Notes under the pieces: generated by a model | The model's input: only the letters and a program-made list of their open reading frames with translations | Told to the model about the DNA's origin: nothing | The model's database searches: none | Shown here: positions 54,366 to 64,000 of the stretch, in pieces | Layout of the letters: the number at the start of each line of letters is the position of its first letter | Numbering within the stretch: the first letter of the stretch is position 1 | Assembly (NCBI GenBank): GCA_003693705.1 | Contig: RBZT01000995.1 | Span: 1-64,000 of the forward strand | Reading direction: 5' to 3' | Length of the DNA stretch: 64,000 nt | Origin: Polymyxa betae | Taxonomy: Eukaryota > Endomyxa > Phytomyxea > Plasmodiophorida > Plasmodiophoridae | Translations under genes and position numbers: made by a program

Positions 54366-54578
54366 AAGACATTTGTTTGAAATGCTTCAAGTCTAACAAA
54401 GTAACGGTTCGGTCAGGTTAGCGATCATTCCTAACAGTTGCACAATACTGAAGTTTGTGGCATTAGGGCTAAATTGACTTCTTAAACAAGACATAACTCA
54501 TCATTTCCAATGATTGAGCGATTTCGAACATCATAATCTCACCAATTAATTCATTTAGTCAACAAAACATGATGTACT

Positions 54579-54991
54579 TTAAACTTCATCTTCTCTAAGA
54601 AGCATATTTGGGATCCCAGATGATATGTTATAGGTTCTTCCACAGCCATCACAGCATAGCTGTCCCTCTTCAATGTGAGTCTAATATACGATATATTAAA
54701 TCTAACGTCGCAAATGGTATCAAAACTTACATCAAGCATGAGAGTGTGTAAAGCCTGGAGTTGGGTTTCATCCTGGACAATGCCTTCGGGAGAAGAAGGA
54801 ATATCAATCATCAACTGCTTAGCAACGTCCTTGAGGACGTCATAATCAATACTAGATAGAATGTGTGTGATGAATTCCACACTGAAATCGGATTCGCCCT
54901 GCTCCAATTTAATAGGATTGATTCGAAGCGGGAAATTACGAGGGCATGATTTCACAACGCAAATCAGATGATTATGAGTAAGAATTCGCAT
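54579..54991 (-). CDS. TRMT112: TRMT112, methyltransferase activator
   Basis: Two exons (GTAAGT...TATTAG intron near 54682-54731), about 120 residues. Trm112 is the obligate activator of methyltransferases acting on tRNA, rRNA and eRF1. Start '[16 protein letters not shown]' and '[12 protein letters not shown]' match the family; '[20 protein letters not shown]' is the helical insert; '[10 protein letters not shown]' leads across the intron to '[20 protein letters not shown]' and 'GIPNMLL'. The Cys pairs (CC, CxxC) suggest a bound zinc as in yeast Trm112. It lies 213 bp from the convergent SNARE gene. Confidence 0.93.
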
Positions 54992-55205
54992 CGTGTAGGC
55001 AAAATCGATGACGAAATCGCAAATTTGGAAGAAACTCAATGTTGGTCAATCACCAAATTTGAGAATACCATTCGGTACGGACTTCGTAACCAAAAAAAAT
55101 TTCACCAGATTTTGGAAAAATTTCCGAAAAAATTCAGATTAATCGGGCAGGATTTTTGTACGGTGGTAGATGATCTCATCACAATCTTGAGCATGCAACC
55201 TCGTT

Positions 55206-55952
55206 ATGGATATCACTGACGATGAACAGAATCAATACAAACTGGTTGTTTGTCTTGCCAAAGAACGAGGGCAGGCAACAGAACATCATTCAGCAAATTA
55301 TCGCAAACTACATGAGTCAATTCGGGAAATTCCAAAATCACATTCATTACCGGCGCCACGACCAATGACGGTTCAAAATAAGTTCAATGTTCGACTCAAA
55401 CTAGCCGATAATCCGGTCAAAATAAAGAAAAAGCCGATCAATCAAACTGCTGCTATTATTCGAAACGAGCGGATCAAAGAAATGAACCCTTCAATGGAAG
55501 TATCCCAGACCGTTGAAGGTAAGCACTCCCAGACGTTTGTCCAATCGGAACAGCCCCCAGCGATACATCCAGCAAACATAAATTATGCTACAATCCAAAG
55601 AAATGATCTCAAGCTTTGTAAACGCCTTTATAAGCTTCAATCAGAATTTGAGAAAATCATCAGCACCTCGAATCAGCACGGTTCGAAACAAGTCATTGTC
55701 GAGAGTGAAGAGCACTGGGAGAAAAAACTGTTAGCTCCATTGTTCAGGGATGACGAATTCAAACATCCGTTTGCCAATATAGCATCAACATCTCTGTTTT
55801 CGGCAAAAAAACACAAATCGCACCCCATTGTTGTGAAGAACCAGCATGCAAGAGATGTGTTTTTTGAAAAAATCCGAAAACATATCATAGATAATTCGAA
55901 GGTGCACTATCGATCGCTACGAAGATGTTATCCAAGGATCAAGCAAAACTAA
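55206..55952 (+). CDS. Unknown basic protein
   Basis: Single exon, 248 residues. Basic and polar, with helical stretches ('RLYKLQSEFEKIISTSNQ', 'FFEKIRKHIIDNSKVHYRSL') and a Pro-rich segment ('PKSHSLPAPRPM'). No TM or signal peptide. An open frame at 54968-55219 ([10 protein letters not shown]...) could be a spliced first exon, since a GT donor follows 'GQDF', but it would overlap the TRMT112 start on the other strand. No family recognised. It converges on TRMO with 38 nt between stops. Confidence 0.45.
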   Translation: MDITDDEQNQYKLVVCLAKERGQATEHHSANYRKLHESIREIPKSHSLPAPRPMTVQNKFNVRLKLADNPVKIKKKPINQTAAIIRNERIKEMNPSMEVSQTVEGKHSQTFVQSEQPPAIHPANINYATIQRNDLKLCKRLYKLQSEFEKIISTSNQHGSKQVIVESEEHWEKKLLAPLFRDDEFKHPFANIASTSLFSAKKHKSHPIVVKNQHARDVFFEKIRKHIIDNSKVHYRSLRRCYPRIKQN

Positions 55953-55990
55953 TAGATGTATGAATAGCTTGTATAATGTTCGGCAAACGA

Positions 55991-57028
55991 TCAAGAAGCA
56001 GGAACGGGATCTTCATCGGATAGAGCGACATCGTGAATGTGTATCACATGGTCATCTTTGAGTGAATATTTGATAAGCAAACGGTCAAGCCGAACCAAAT
56101 AAACTTTGGTCGGATTCGGAGTGGATCGTTGATAGAGTGATCGAATGTCGTTTCGAAGAACCTCCTCAATCAATAACTGAATTGATTTGATATCATCATA
56201 AAATTCCAACTCAGAAACAAGATCCTTTAACTGAGATCGAACTTGATCTGTGAAACATACAGATAATGGTGGCGAGCCCTGAGCGAAATCGGATTGAATC
56301 CATTCAGGACAGGTTGTTGCTCTTAAAGCATCATATCTCTCTACATATGGCTTAATATCAAGAATAGGCGTCCCAGAGATCAAATCTACTCCAGATAGAA
56401 GAATTCGATTATCAGAAATAGATTCGATACGACCCAGACTGAGTGCGATCGGATTCGGGCGATGAGGACAGCGAGTAGCGAAGATTCCTTTCTTCGCACC
56501 ATTCAGTCTCGGAGGAGCAATTTTAGTTTTGAACTTTCCGTCCTGCGATTTAATGATGTCCGTATTTTGGTGAAAGATCGCAATGATCCATATATGTGAG
56601 AAGGATTCCAAACCAGAAAGGCTGGACTGAGCCTGCACGAAAGGCTCCAGAACTAATTCGGCTTTGGCATGTGCCGCTAAAAGAGACTGTCTCGGTGTCC
56701 CGCGGCGGTCACGAAATACAGATTGAATGAATCCAATAGGTTTCAGTGGAACAACACCTGAGCATGTAATCTGTCTCTGCTCACGAAGCAGTTTTTCAGC
56801 TCGAGTTCGACCAACGCGATCATCATGCCGCTTCCGGCGTTCGTGATCGAGAAGTGATTCCAATTCTTTGATTTTAGGTGCGTCTTCTTGACCTAAGGTA
56901 AAGTTTAGAAACTGGGGATTGGTTCCTGACTGTGACTGACGCCGGCAGAAGAAGACGCCGAATAGAACTACATCAACTACAAGTGTTACAACGAGAGAGA
57001 ATGGGATTGATAAGAACAGATCCCACAT
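55991..57028 (-). CDS. TRMO: tRNA N6-methyl-t6A methyltransferase TRMO, membrane-anchored
   Basis: Intronless, 345 residues. TRMO (YaeB/TsaA family, C9orf156) methylates t6A37 of tRNA-Thr/Ser using SAM. The SPOUT-like beta-barrel motifs are intact: 'KPIGFIQSVFRDRRGTPRQ', 'GLESFSHIWIIAIFHQN', 'APPRLNGAKKGIFATRCPHR', 'NPIALSLGRIESIS' and 'SGTPILDIKPYVERYD'. Unusually, the N-terminus is a hydrophobic helix ('LFLSIPFSLVVTLVVDVVLF') plus a charged coil ('IKELESLLDHERRKRHDDR'), absent from bacterial and short forms. This would place the enzyme on the ER or outer mitochondrial membrane facing the cytosol. Localisation is inference. Confidence 0.92.
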   Translation of the reverse strand: MWDLFLSIPFSLVVTLVVDVVLFGVFFCRRQSQSGTNPQFLNFTLGQEDAPKIKELESLLDHERRKRHDDRVGRTRAEKLLREQRQITCSGVVPLKPIGFIQSVFRDRRGTPRQSLLAAHAKAELVLEPFVQAQSSLSGLESFSHIWIIAIFHQNTDIIKSQDGKFKTKIAPPRLNGAKKGIFATRCPHRPNPIALSLGRIESISDNRILLSGVDLISGTPILDIKPYVERYDALRATTCPEWIQSDFAQGSPPLSVCFTDQVRSQLKDLVSELEFYDDIKSIQLLIEEVLRNDIRSLYQRSTPNPTKVYLVRLDRLLIKYSLKDDHVIHIHDVALSDEDPVPAS

Positions 57029-57518
57029 CGTAACAGAAACTCTTCAAGAGTGCGACCTGTCACCGTTGACCGAAACTGCGCGTGATCATTGTGGGATTTT
57101 ATAATCATATTTAATACCTACTTACGTGTCACATTAAAGAGTTACATCAGCCAACGTTTTAGAACAGCGATCTGGTAAAGAAGGCATAATGTTGCAATAT
57201 TTACGAACATGTACAAATAAAAGCCAGCAACTTGTTGGACAGCTATGGGCACTGAATCTGCCTGAATCGGTCACGTTTTTAATCTCCAAATATGTCTCGT
57301 TAAGCAATCGGTGCTCCGTTTTTACTTAAACGGAGAAGTCATATAGGATAACGTCAGAACGTTAACAATGTTATAATCATCGGCTCATCGCTTCAAATGT
57401 CGTACTGTATTGCACAGTTAAGCAGACTTCTAGTTGCGTATCTGCTTCGTATGAGAATGTGATAAGGAGAGGCCAGAACTCCCCAATTGACAATGAATAA
57501 AAATGTTGTAAAGACCCC
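57029..57518. other. Divergent promoter region of TRMO and exportin-7
   Basis: About 0.49 kb, AT-rich, with ACTGCGCGTGATC near 57074. No gene seen. Confidence 0.45.
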
Positions 57519-60500
57519 ATGACAACCCCGTCCCAACACCGAGTAAAGTGCGGTGCAGTGCTACAGAGGACTCTCTCTTATCCCATCATTGCAATGTCGA
57601 TCTCGGCTCCAACACCACAATCCACATCTGTCTTATCGGACCATAATTCACCTCAAGACGAATCGATTCAGCTCAGCCGTTTGGAAGACCTTGCCGATGC
57701 CTTTTACAACAGTCAGGATCAAGGTAGAAACGCCAATCCGAGTCGTGCTTCGTTATCATTAAATCGTGCACCTTCAGGAGCAAGAAGGCAGGCCCATATA
57801 GCTCTGCTGCCTTTCACTAACTCTGCTGATTGCATTCCTCAATGTCAGTTCATTATTGACCATTCTCGCAAGCCATACGCTCTTCTGTTAGCCGCTTCAA
57901 GTTTACTTCGGTTGCTGACACAATTTTGGAACGCTTTCAGCGTCGACCAAACCGTCGAAATGCGCAATTACTTGTTAAATTATCTGGCATCGAATGTGGA
58001 GAAAGGTCTTCCCAATTTTGTTCAAGCTGCTATTATTCAGGTGCTGGTTGCAAGCTGATGATGTTCTGTTAGGTCTCATCTGTAATAGGACATTTGCAGG
58101 ATTGCAAAGCTCGGTTGGCTTTCATATCAACATCAAGACGTTGTCACAGACATTTCCAAAATCTTGGAACACTCACTGCTGCATTGCGTTTTGGGTCTGC
58201 AGATTCTTACCGAATTGATCGACGAAATGAACCATGCCATTCCAGGTGAGTAATCTGTTTTTTAAGGGTCGGAGTATCCTTAGGCTCAAGAAATATTGCT
58301 TAGGAGAAACAGTTTCGGCTCACAGGAAAGTTGCCGTATCGTTTCGTGATAAGGCACTGCTGCATGTTTTTCAAATCTCGTTAACCTCCCTGAAGCAACT
58401 GGTTTCGAGTCCTGAGGGGGGAGTTGATCCTGCCTTAAGTTTAAAAGCTCGTATGCAATCATTAATGCTTTGCTTGAAATGTCTGTCATTTGATTATATT
58501 GGAACGTGTTCGGATGAATCAACTGAAGTATGTGACGCTTATCGTGCCGGTATTGCTCTTGATCCGTCATTCAGGAATTCGGGTCCTTGCAGATTCCATC
58601 ATCCTGGCGAACATCGATTGAGGACGCTGCAACATTGGTGCTGTTCTTCGATGTTATTAAGAAAAGCAAAGGGCCGCATATCAGCAAGGTATTGGCATGC
58701 AAATTATCTCGTCGTGGCAAAACTAATAGCGTTAGTGCATGGAAATTCTGGTTCAGCTTTCCTCTGTAAGACGGTCACTATTTTCTTCTGAAGAGTTGAG
58801 AAAAAAGTAGATCTCCTTCAAACGGTTTACAGATACATTTCTGATTTCTGTTCAGATATCTACACTGTCTTCTTCAGAACACATCTGATGTCATTGAAAA
58901 TCATTCGCATATTCTTTCTGATAAAGAAACGTACATTCATTTCTGTCGTTTACTCGTCGCCATTAAAGCTAACTATCAGCTAGCGGATTTGGCCAATGTA
59001 AATCAGAAATCCGCTATAATATCGATGTGCTTATTCACCTCACAGCTTGAGATCTATGGCCCCTGGATTCGTTCTGTAGCGAACTTCACAGTAACGAGTT
59101 TCGCGAACTGGGAATGGGTTGGATCATCGACACATTACTTGGTGACATTATGGGCTCGGTTAACGCTTTCGATTCCCTACATGCGTGGAGATCTCACCAC
59201 ATATCTAGATACACTTGTGCCTCAGGTCTGTCGCTTTTGGCATTAAAGTGAATTCGCGCTTATGCTACTGTACAGGTCACGCAGGCATTCATTGATACAA
59301 GAATGAAAGCGGTTACAAAAGACGTTGAAGAAGACGAAGCTGACACATTCTTTGAGGAATCGTCGATCTCTGAAAATCTTCATTATATTCCTACGCTCTG
59401 TCGGTATGTCTTTCGCTTTCTGTTTTTTTACAGCAACTGGATTTGTATTTTTAGTCACGTCTATTCATCAACTTTTTCGTTCCTGTGCACTCGGTTGGAT
59501 CCATTACTTCAAAGTTATCGTGAGGCCGTCGAAATACTACGATCAGAAAGAGCGGTTGATAACAGTTTCTGGCGAAACGTGAACGTCACCGAAGGTTACT
59601 GCTCTCTGCCTGGGTCAGATGTTTGCAATCCTGAGTACTCTTCTTAGCAACTTTGAGCTGGCTGATTTATGTCACTGGTTCGGTGATCTCTGGTCAGGTA
59701 AGCTCAGCTACTTCCCGAGATGATCAAATTGCCATCGATGGGCAATTATGCGCCCGTATATTCCTTCTCCTTGATAAGACCACTTTCCGGGTCACTACAA
59801 CCCAGAACGCCAACGTGTCATGTCCATCTTATATTGATCAAGCACTTTTGTATTTCATGCAGCAGTTCAGAAAGTAACATTCGTGCTTGACGGCTGATGT
59901 CCATAATGATTGGCATTACTAAACAGAGCCCATGTTGGGCAAGAAACCGTTACGCGGGGCATTCGTGTGATGGATGCTACGACCGCAACTGAACCCCAGA
60001 TTTTTTCGGCGATGTCTGAGATAATGGGCCAGCCTACTCAACAGATCTCGATTCTCAATGGGATGCTTGAGGTGAGCTATCTGTATTCCGTTTTCGTTTG
60101 TCCTCAACTGCTTGAAGAAAATCGTCGCAATTCTCAGGGTTTGGGCTCGCAATACCCCAATGTGTAGTGAAGCGCTGACGCTGCTTCATGATCTGTCGTC
60201 AGGGTATGGTAATCTGTGATTTTATCAGGACATAATTTAGTATTCGTTTGACAGATATTCAAGTGCTAAGCTGCTGCTTCAGTGTGAGGCAGCCAAATCT
60301 ATTCTCACTAACCATGGGAAATCGAGCGTTTTCCCATTCATGGACGTACCTGTCAATTCAAAACTTCGCACCAGGTTTTACATAACTTGGGTCAAACTCT
60401 TTCTTTGTCGTTGACTGCCATTCTGATTTATGTCCATCAGGGTAGAATGGTCATGTCAGAGCAGAATATCGATTTCTTTGATCAATACATGGAGCCCTTC

Positions 60501-62099
60501 GAACAACGATTCAATTTCTTGAACCAGCAAGGCAATTTTCGGACAGATGAGGTAGGGTGGTGTTTGCCCTGTTATTCCAAAATTTTGATGTCCAATCAAG
60601 GTCCGCCATCTTGGAATTGGTCTGACACGAGATCTGCGGGGCATTGTACAATCCACATACAACAAGGTTGCTTACACGATGTTCTTTGACTGGATCTATC
60701 CCAAATTTTTTGGGCAGGTTTATAAAGCGTTTCGACAGCGATATTCGTATCTGAATTCAGGTTAGGTTCTTCGTTTACTGGAAAGTCTCTGGGATATTCC
60801 TGCTGTAGCCATTCCTGTTTTGCGGTTTATTGCTGAATTTGTCCTGAACCGGACCCAAAGGATTTCCTTCGGCCCTTCTGTTCCAAACGGAATTGTACGT
60901 TTGATTAATTAACGCTGCTTACTTGTTAATGTTAAGGTCTCATTAGATATTGTTCCGCGAATCGAGTAAGATGATTTCTATTTATGGCAATCGAATTTTG
61001 GCTAACAAGGACACTGTTGGTGATGTCTATAAAGAACGGTAAGATCCCATTGACAGTGATTAACTGATCGTATTAAGTTGTTCATCCAGGTATAAAGGCA
61101 TCGGGCTCTGTATGGACATTCTATACAATGGGCTGAGTGGAGATTATACGAATTTTGGTACATTTGCTGTTTCATTTATCCAGCACCTTTGTCATATTTT
61201 TACTTTATAGGCGTATTTCATCTTTACAACGACCCCTGCCTTCAGACTGCGTTTCAGACGGTTATTAAACTGATTCTGCTGTTTCCTTTATCGGAGCTTT
61301 TAGCATTCAAGAAGATTTCGCTCAAGTATTTCACATTGTTAGAGATTCTTTACCGAAACCATATGGATTTGTTCGTCCAGCTTGACACTCCAGTGTAATA
61401 AGTTTTGATGGTCCATGATGTCACACTGATTCTCACAATGACCCAGGTTTCTAGCCCTTCTGTCGTCGTTAGCTGACGGAATTTCCTCATTTGATACGAG
61501 AGTATCGTCTCTAGCTGCAACTGCTGTTGACAACGTTGCCACATTTATTTTCAAGCAAAAGAACAAAAAGAGCGCTAGAGGACCAGCAGCAGTATTCGCT
61601 CTGTTTGAGAAGCATATGGTAATTTCCCTGTACTTGCTTCTTTGTCTGGTACTGATCATGTTTATTTTAGTCTCAATCAGGTGATATATTCCCTTCATTT
61701 CTACAGCTTCTTCTGCAGCTCATTATTTTCGAAAATGCATCAAACCACTGGGCTCTATCACGTCCTGTACTCAGTTTAATCCTTGATATGGAGCCGGTCC
61801 GATAGATATTACTCTTCTATAGATTGCTCATTTCTGACTTGTTCATCTCCTAGGCGTTCACTCAGCTCAAACAAGAACTCATCAGGGCTCAAACTCCAGA
61901 GTTGCAATCTCTGATTGCTGCTGCATCTGAAAGATTGATGGAAGGTTGTCGTTTCTTCTTTATACATGCCCTAGCGTCCTGATTATTGTTAGGTATCCGT
62001 CCAAATCTTGACAATCGTAATCGGGATAAATTTACACAAAATTTAACCCTATTTCGAAACGATCTGCGAAAATTGGGAGTAAAGCCGTTCGGGTCATAG
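57519..62099 (+). CDS. XPO7: Exportin-7 (RanBP16)
   Basis: The largest gene, about fifteen short-intron exons, roughly 1,050 residues. Exportin-7 is an importin-beta-type receptor for proteins (export and import). Early matches: 'QLSRLEDLADAFYNSQD', 'FTNSADCIPQCQFI', 'MRNYLLNYLAS', 'ICRIAKLGWLSYQ', 'HRKVAVSFRDKAL', 'CLSFDYIGTCSDES', 'WRTSIEDAATLVLFFD'. Later: 'ANFTVTSFANWEWVGSSTHY', 'QYMEPFEQRFNFLN' and 'ALDVRGMGRTFAV'-type downstream helices, then the C-terminus 'ERLMEGIRPNLDNRNRDKFT' and 'LTLFRNDLRKLGVKPFG'. XPO7 is absent from budding yeast but present in animals and many other fungi. Two Met codons (57519 and 57594) precede the conserved start; either is possible. Confidence 0.9.
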
Positions 62100-62225
62100 G
62101 ATATCTGACATCGTCCTGGCATTGTTTCTCTGTTCACGATTGTATACACAAAATTGAATAAAACAGAACAGTAATGATAAACAGACATTTATCTAGAATT
62201 TTTGTGGATTCTTGAGTGAGTTAAA

Positions 62226-62976
62226 TCATTTAGGAACAGATCCATAATCTAGAACGTATGGAGCAACAGCTACTCCACCACGACTGCTTAATGTCTTGAT
62301 TGTATCCCAGCGATGCCAGGCTCCAGACTCTGCTAAAAATCCTGTCATTTAGTCAGGCCAAGACACGCCAATAGATCTACCAACAAATATTCCACAACCT
62401 TCCAAAGGCTCCAAAGGTTGCCCTTTGTCATTAACGTCAAGCGGCGTCGTGAATTGGTCCACAACATCTAAATCAATTGGAACGATCGGATATTGAACAT
62501 ATGCTGGATTATAAGCCGGTATCGACTGTATAAAATCAGGTGTCAATGGAACAGGCTTGATACAGCCAGGAATCGATTGCTCTCCTGTTAGCTGTACCTG
62601 AAAAACTTCAATCCGCTTGTAATCAAAACTGCTTTCGAATTACTTCAATTGGAACTTGGCGGACGACATCGTCGCCATGGAACAAGACATTATACTGTTC
62701 ATCATCAGCAGATTGCATCATACATTTATGATAAACCAGAGTCCAATGCCTTGGCAGACTGCTCCATTCGTTATTCCAGAGAGCATATGCTGGTCCTGGT
62801 TCGAAAGCGGCATCTAATTGATACAAGTCGGTCTGAGGCACATCCAGTTTCACCTGCGATGTGCAGAGATCACGAGCACATAACGACGTCTGCCGTTTCT
62901 GAACCGAACAGACGACGACCGGTGCTGCTGACAGCGAACCCGGCTGAGAAGCCACAATGTAGCCTGCAAGCTTCAT
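62226..62976 (-). CDS. Unknown beta-rich protein
   Basis: At least three exons. 'MKLAGYIVASQPGSLSA' begins a mildly hydrophobic N-terminus, then 'LDAAFEPGPAYALWNNEWSS' and 'YNVLFHGDDVVRQVPIE'. A 28-nt intron (62616-62643) joins it to 'RIEVFQVQLTGEQSIPG' and 'FIQSIPAYNPAYVQYPIVPI'. The last part ('GFLAESGAWHRWDTIKTLSS...VLDYGSVPK') follows an uncertain junction near 62320-62350. Alternating hydrophobic residues suggest a beta fold ('VLFHGDDVVRQV' could be a Tudor-like strand pair). No family recognised. Confidence 0.45.
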
Positions 62977-63205
62977 ACCCGCCTAGAGCGCATTTGCTGA
63001 TAAAACCATAATTCGGATTTTTACAAAACTTGACGAGTTCAGATAGCTGAAACATATTACAAACTGGATAAAAGTTTTGGTCTTTATAAAGTACTTTCGA
63101 TGACAATCCGTTAGTTAAGATTTCTAATTAGATCATTGGAATAAAAGCAAATATCGCGATGATGATAGAAAGACGTTTTGAACGAAAGCTTCCTGATAGG
63201 GTTGA

Positions 63206-64000
63206 TCACGACTGTTTATAATTGATGCTGTAGGAGCCGGTGTTGGGATCTTTCACAGCCTGGAAGTTATCCAAACTCATACCGAACTTGCCCAAAATAC
63301 TGTTTCCTAATTCTTTCAGTTTTCCTGATATTCGTTATTAGAGCCTAATATGGTGCTGCATTCGTGAATAAAATGAACGAACCCATCATTTCTTCCTGCT
63401 GTTGTTTCTCCCAGACAGTCTTCACTGATTGAAGACGAGCAAGTTCTTTGATGTAGAGTTGATTTCCAGGTTTAATAGTTTGTGAAAGACATTCCATATC
63501 TGAAAATTAGAAATCAGAGCTGATCTACTTCAGTCATTACAAAAAACATAATCCCGACAGATAAGCAATGAGCTCAATAAATGATATAATATAGCAAGTT
63601 TAAAGACTCAAAACGACCTTGAATCGCTTCTGAATATTTATCGAGTTTTTCATAGGCTTTAACCCTTCTCAGCAAAGCCTTTTCATATTGTGAATCGATT
63701 TCAAGCGCTTTCGTACAATGTTCAACAGCCTATAACTACCCGGTCAACATCCTTAAAGAGCACAAGGACTGCCCATAACCTGTTCGAAATCATCGACAGC
63801 CAGAGCACATGCAGCTAGATTGCAATAACATGCAGCAGCTGTTCCATTCTGATCATGGCAGAGCTGCAGCGCTGCTCGATAATGAGCCTGGGCGCCATCA
63901 TAGTCACCGTCGCTATAGAGACGGTTGCCAGCGTCCTTATGAGCCAGAGCCTCGTCTGTCTGACCTTCCTGAACCTGATCATGATGCTCCTCAACGGCCG
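63206..64000 (-). CDS. TTC1: Tetratricopeptide repeat protein 1 (TTC1), 5' end cut by window
   Basis: Partial: the gene continues beyond position 64000. TTC1 is a TPR co-chaperone that binds Hsp70/Hsp90 C-termini. Readable from the right edge inward: TPR helices 'ALAHKDAGNRLYSDGDYDGA', 'HYRAALQLCHDQNG', 'CYCNLAACALAVDDFEQ', then 'AVEHCTKALEIDSQYEKALL' and 'YEKLDKYSEAIQ'. The C-terminus is diagnostic: 'EEMMGKLKELGNSILGKFGM', 'LDNFQAVKDPNTGSYSINY'. Short introns interrupt it, one ending AATATCAG near 63326. The intact EEVD-binding carboxylate clamp ('AGNRLY', 'NLAAC', 'KALLRR') is visible. Confidence 0.9.

Overview
This is a gene-dense piece of a eukaryotic nuclear genome. About 44 protein genes lie on both strands, roughly one per 1.5 kb. 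Most are interrupted by short GT-AG introns, typically 45-57 nt and some near 27-30 nt. TAA, TAG and TGA all act as stops, so the standard code fits. Family content (exportin-7, symplekin, SRP9, TTC1, ACBD6, AAGAB, RAD51B, BAX inhibitor-1, SLC35B4, two Argonautes, a DUF2423 nucleolar protein) suggests an opisthokont, perhaps an early-diverging fungus or close relative. That placement is inference. I recognise no rRNA, tRNA, CRISPR array or intact transposon.

Layout. 1-8.7 kb: a PYURF-like Trm112-domain protein, an unknown four-TM protein, a PDCD2/TSR4-family protein, an LEA/HSP12-like stress protein, the adaptin-binding chaperone AAGAB/p34 and an ankyrin protein ending in a CAAX box. 8.8-16 kb: a CCDC137-like protein, a DUF2423/LLPH-like protein, a PH-domain protein, RAD51B, glyoxalase II and the UDP-sugar transporter SLC35B4. 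16-25 kb: symplekin, a RING protein and a coiled-coil/WD40 protein of unknown role. 25-35 kb: an acetylpolyamine-amidohydrolase/HDAC-fold enzyme, then SF3A2, NIFK and DHX15, an importin-alpha-like ARM protein and BAX inhibitor-1. 35-40 kb: a PQ-loop transporter, two unknowns and SRP9. 40-47 kb: two full-length, intronless, slicer-competent Argonautes converging on an EF-hand gene. 47-64 kb: ACBD6, a TFIIB/cyclin-like orphan, an EF-hand protein, SPCS2, a mitochondrial SHMT, a Qc-SNARE, TRMT112, a membrane-anchored TRMO, exportin-7, an unknown and the 3' part of TTC1.

Most genes are housekeeping functions: splicing and 3'-end processing (SF3A2, DHX15, symplekin), ribosome biogenesis (NIFK, DUF2423, PDCD2, DHX15), tRNA modification (TRMT112, TRMO), ER targeting (SRP9, SPCS2), nuclear transport, trafficking and one-carbon metabolism. 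The least ordinary features are the Argonaute pair around a calcium-binding gene, the many convergent gene pairs separated by tens of bases (possible overlapping 3' ends, i.e. sources of dsRNA), several apparent GC-AG introns with one possible GA-AG intron, introns near the lower size limit, and short promoter motifs shared between unlinked genes.

Exon boundaries were read by eye from conserved protein sequence, frame and splice dinucleotides. They are firm for the recognised families and tentative for orphans.
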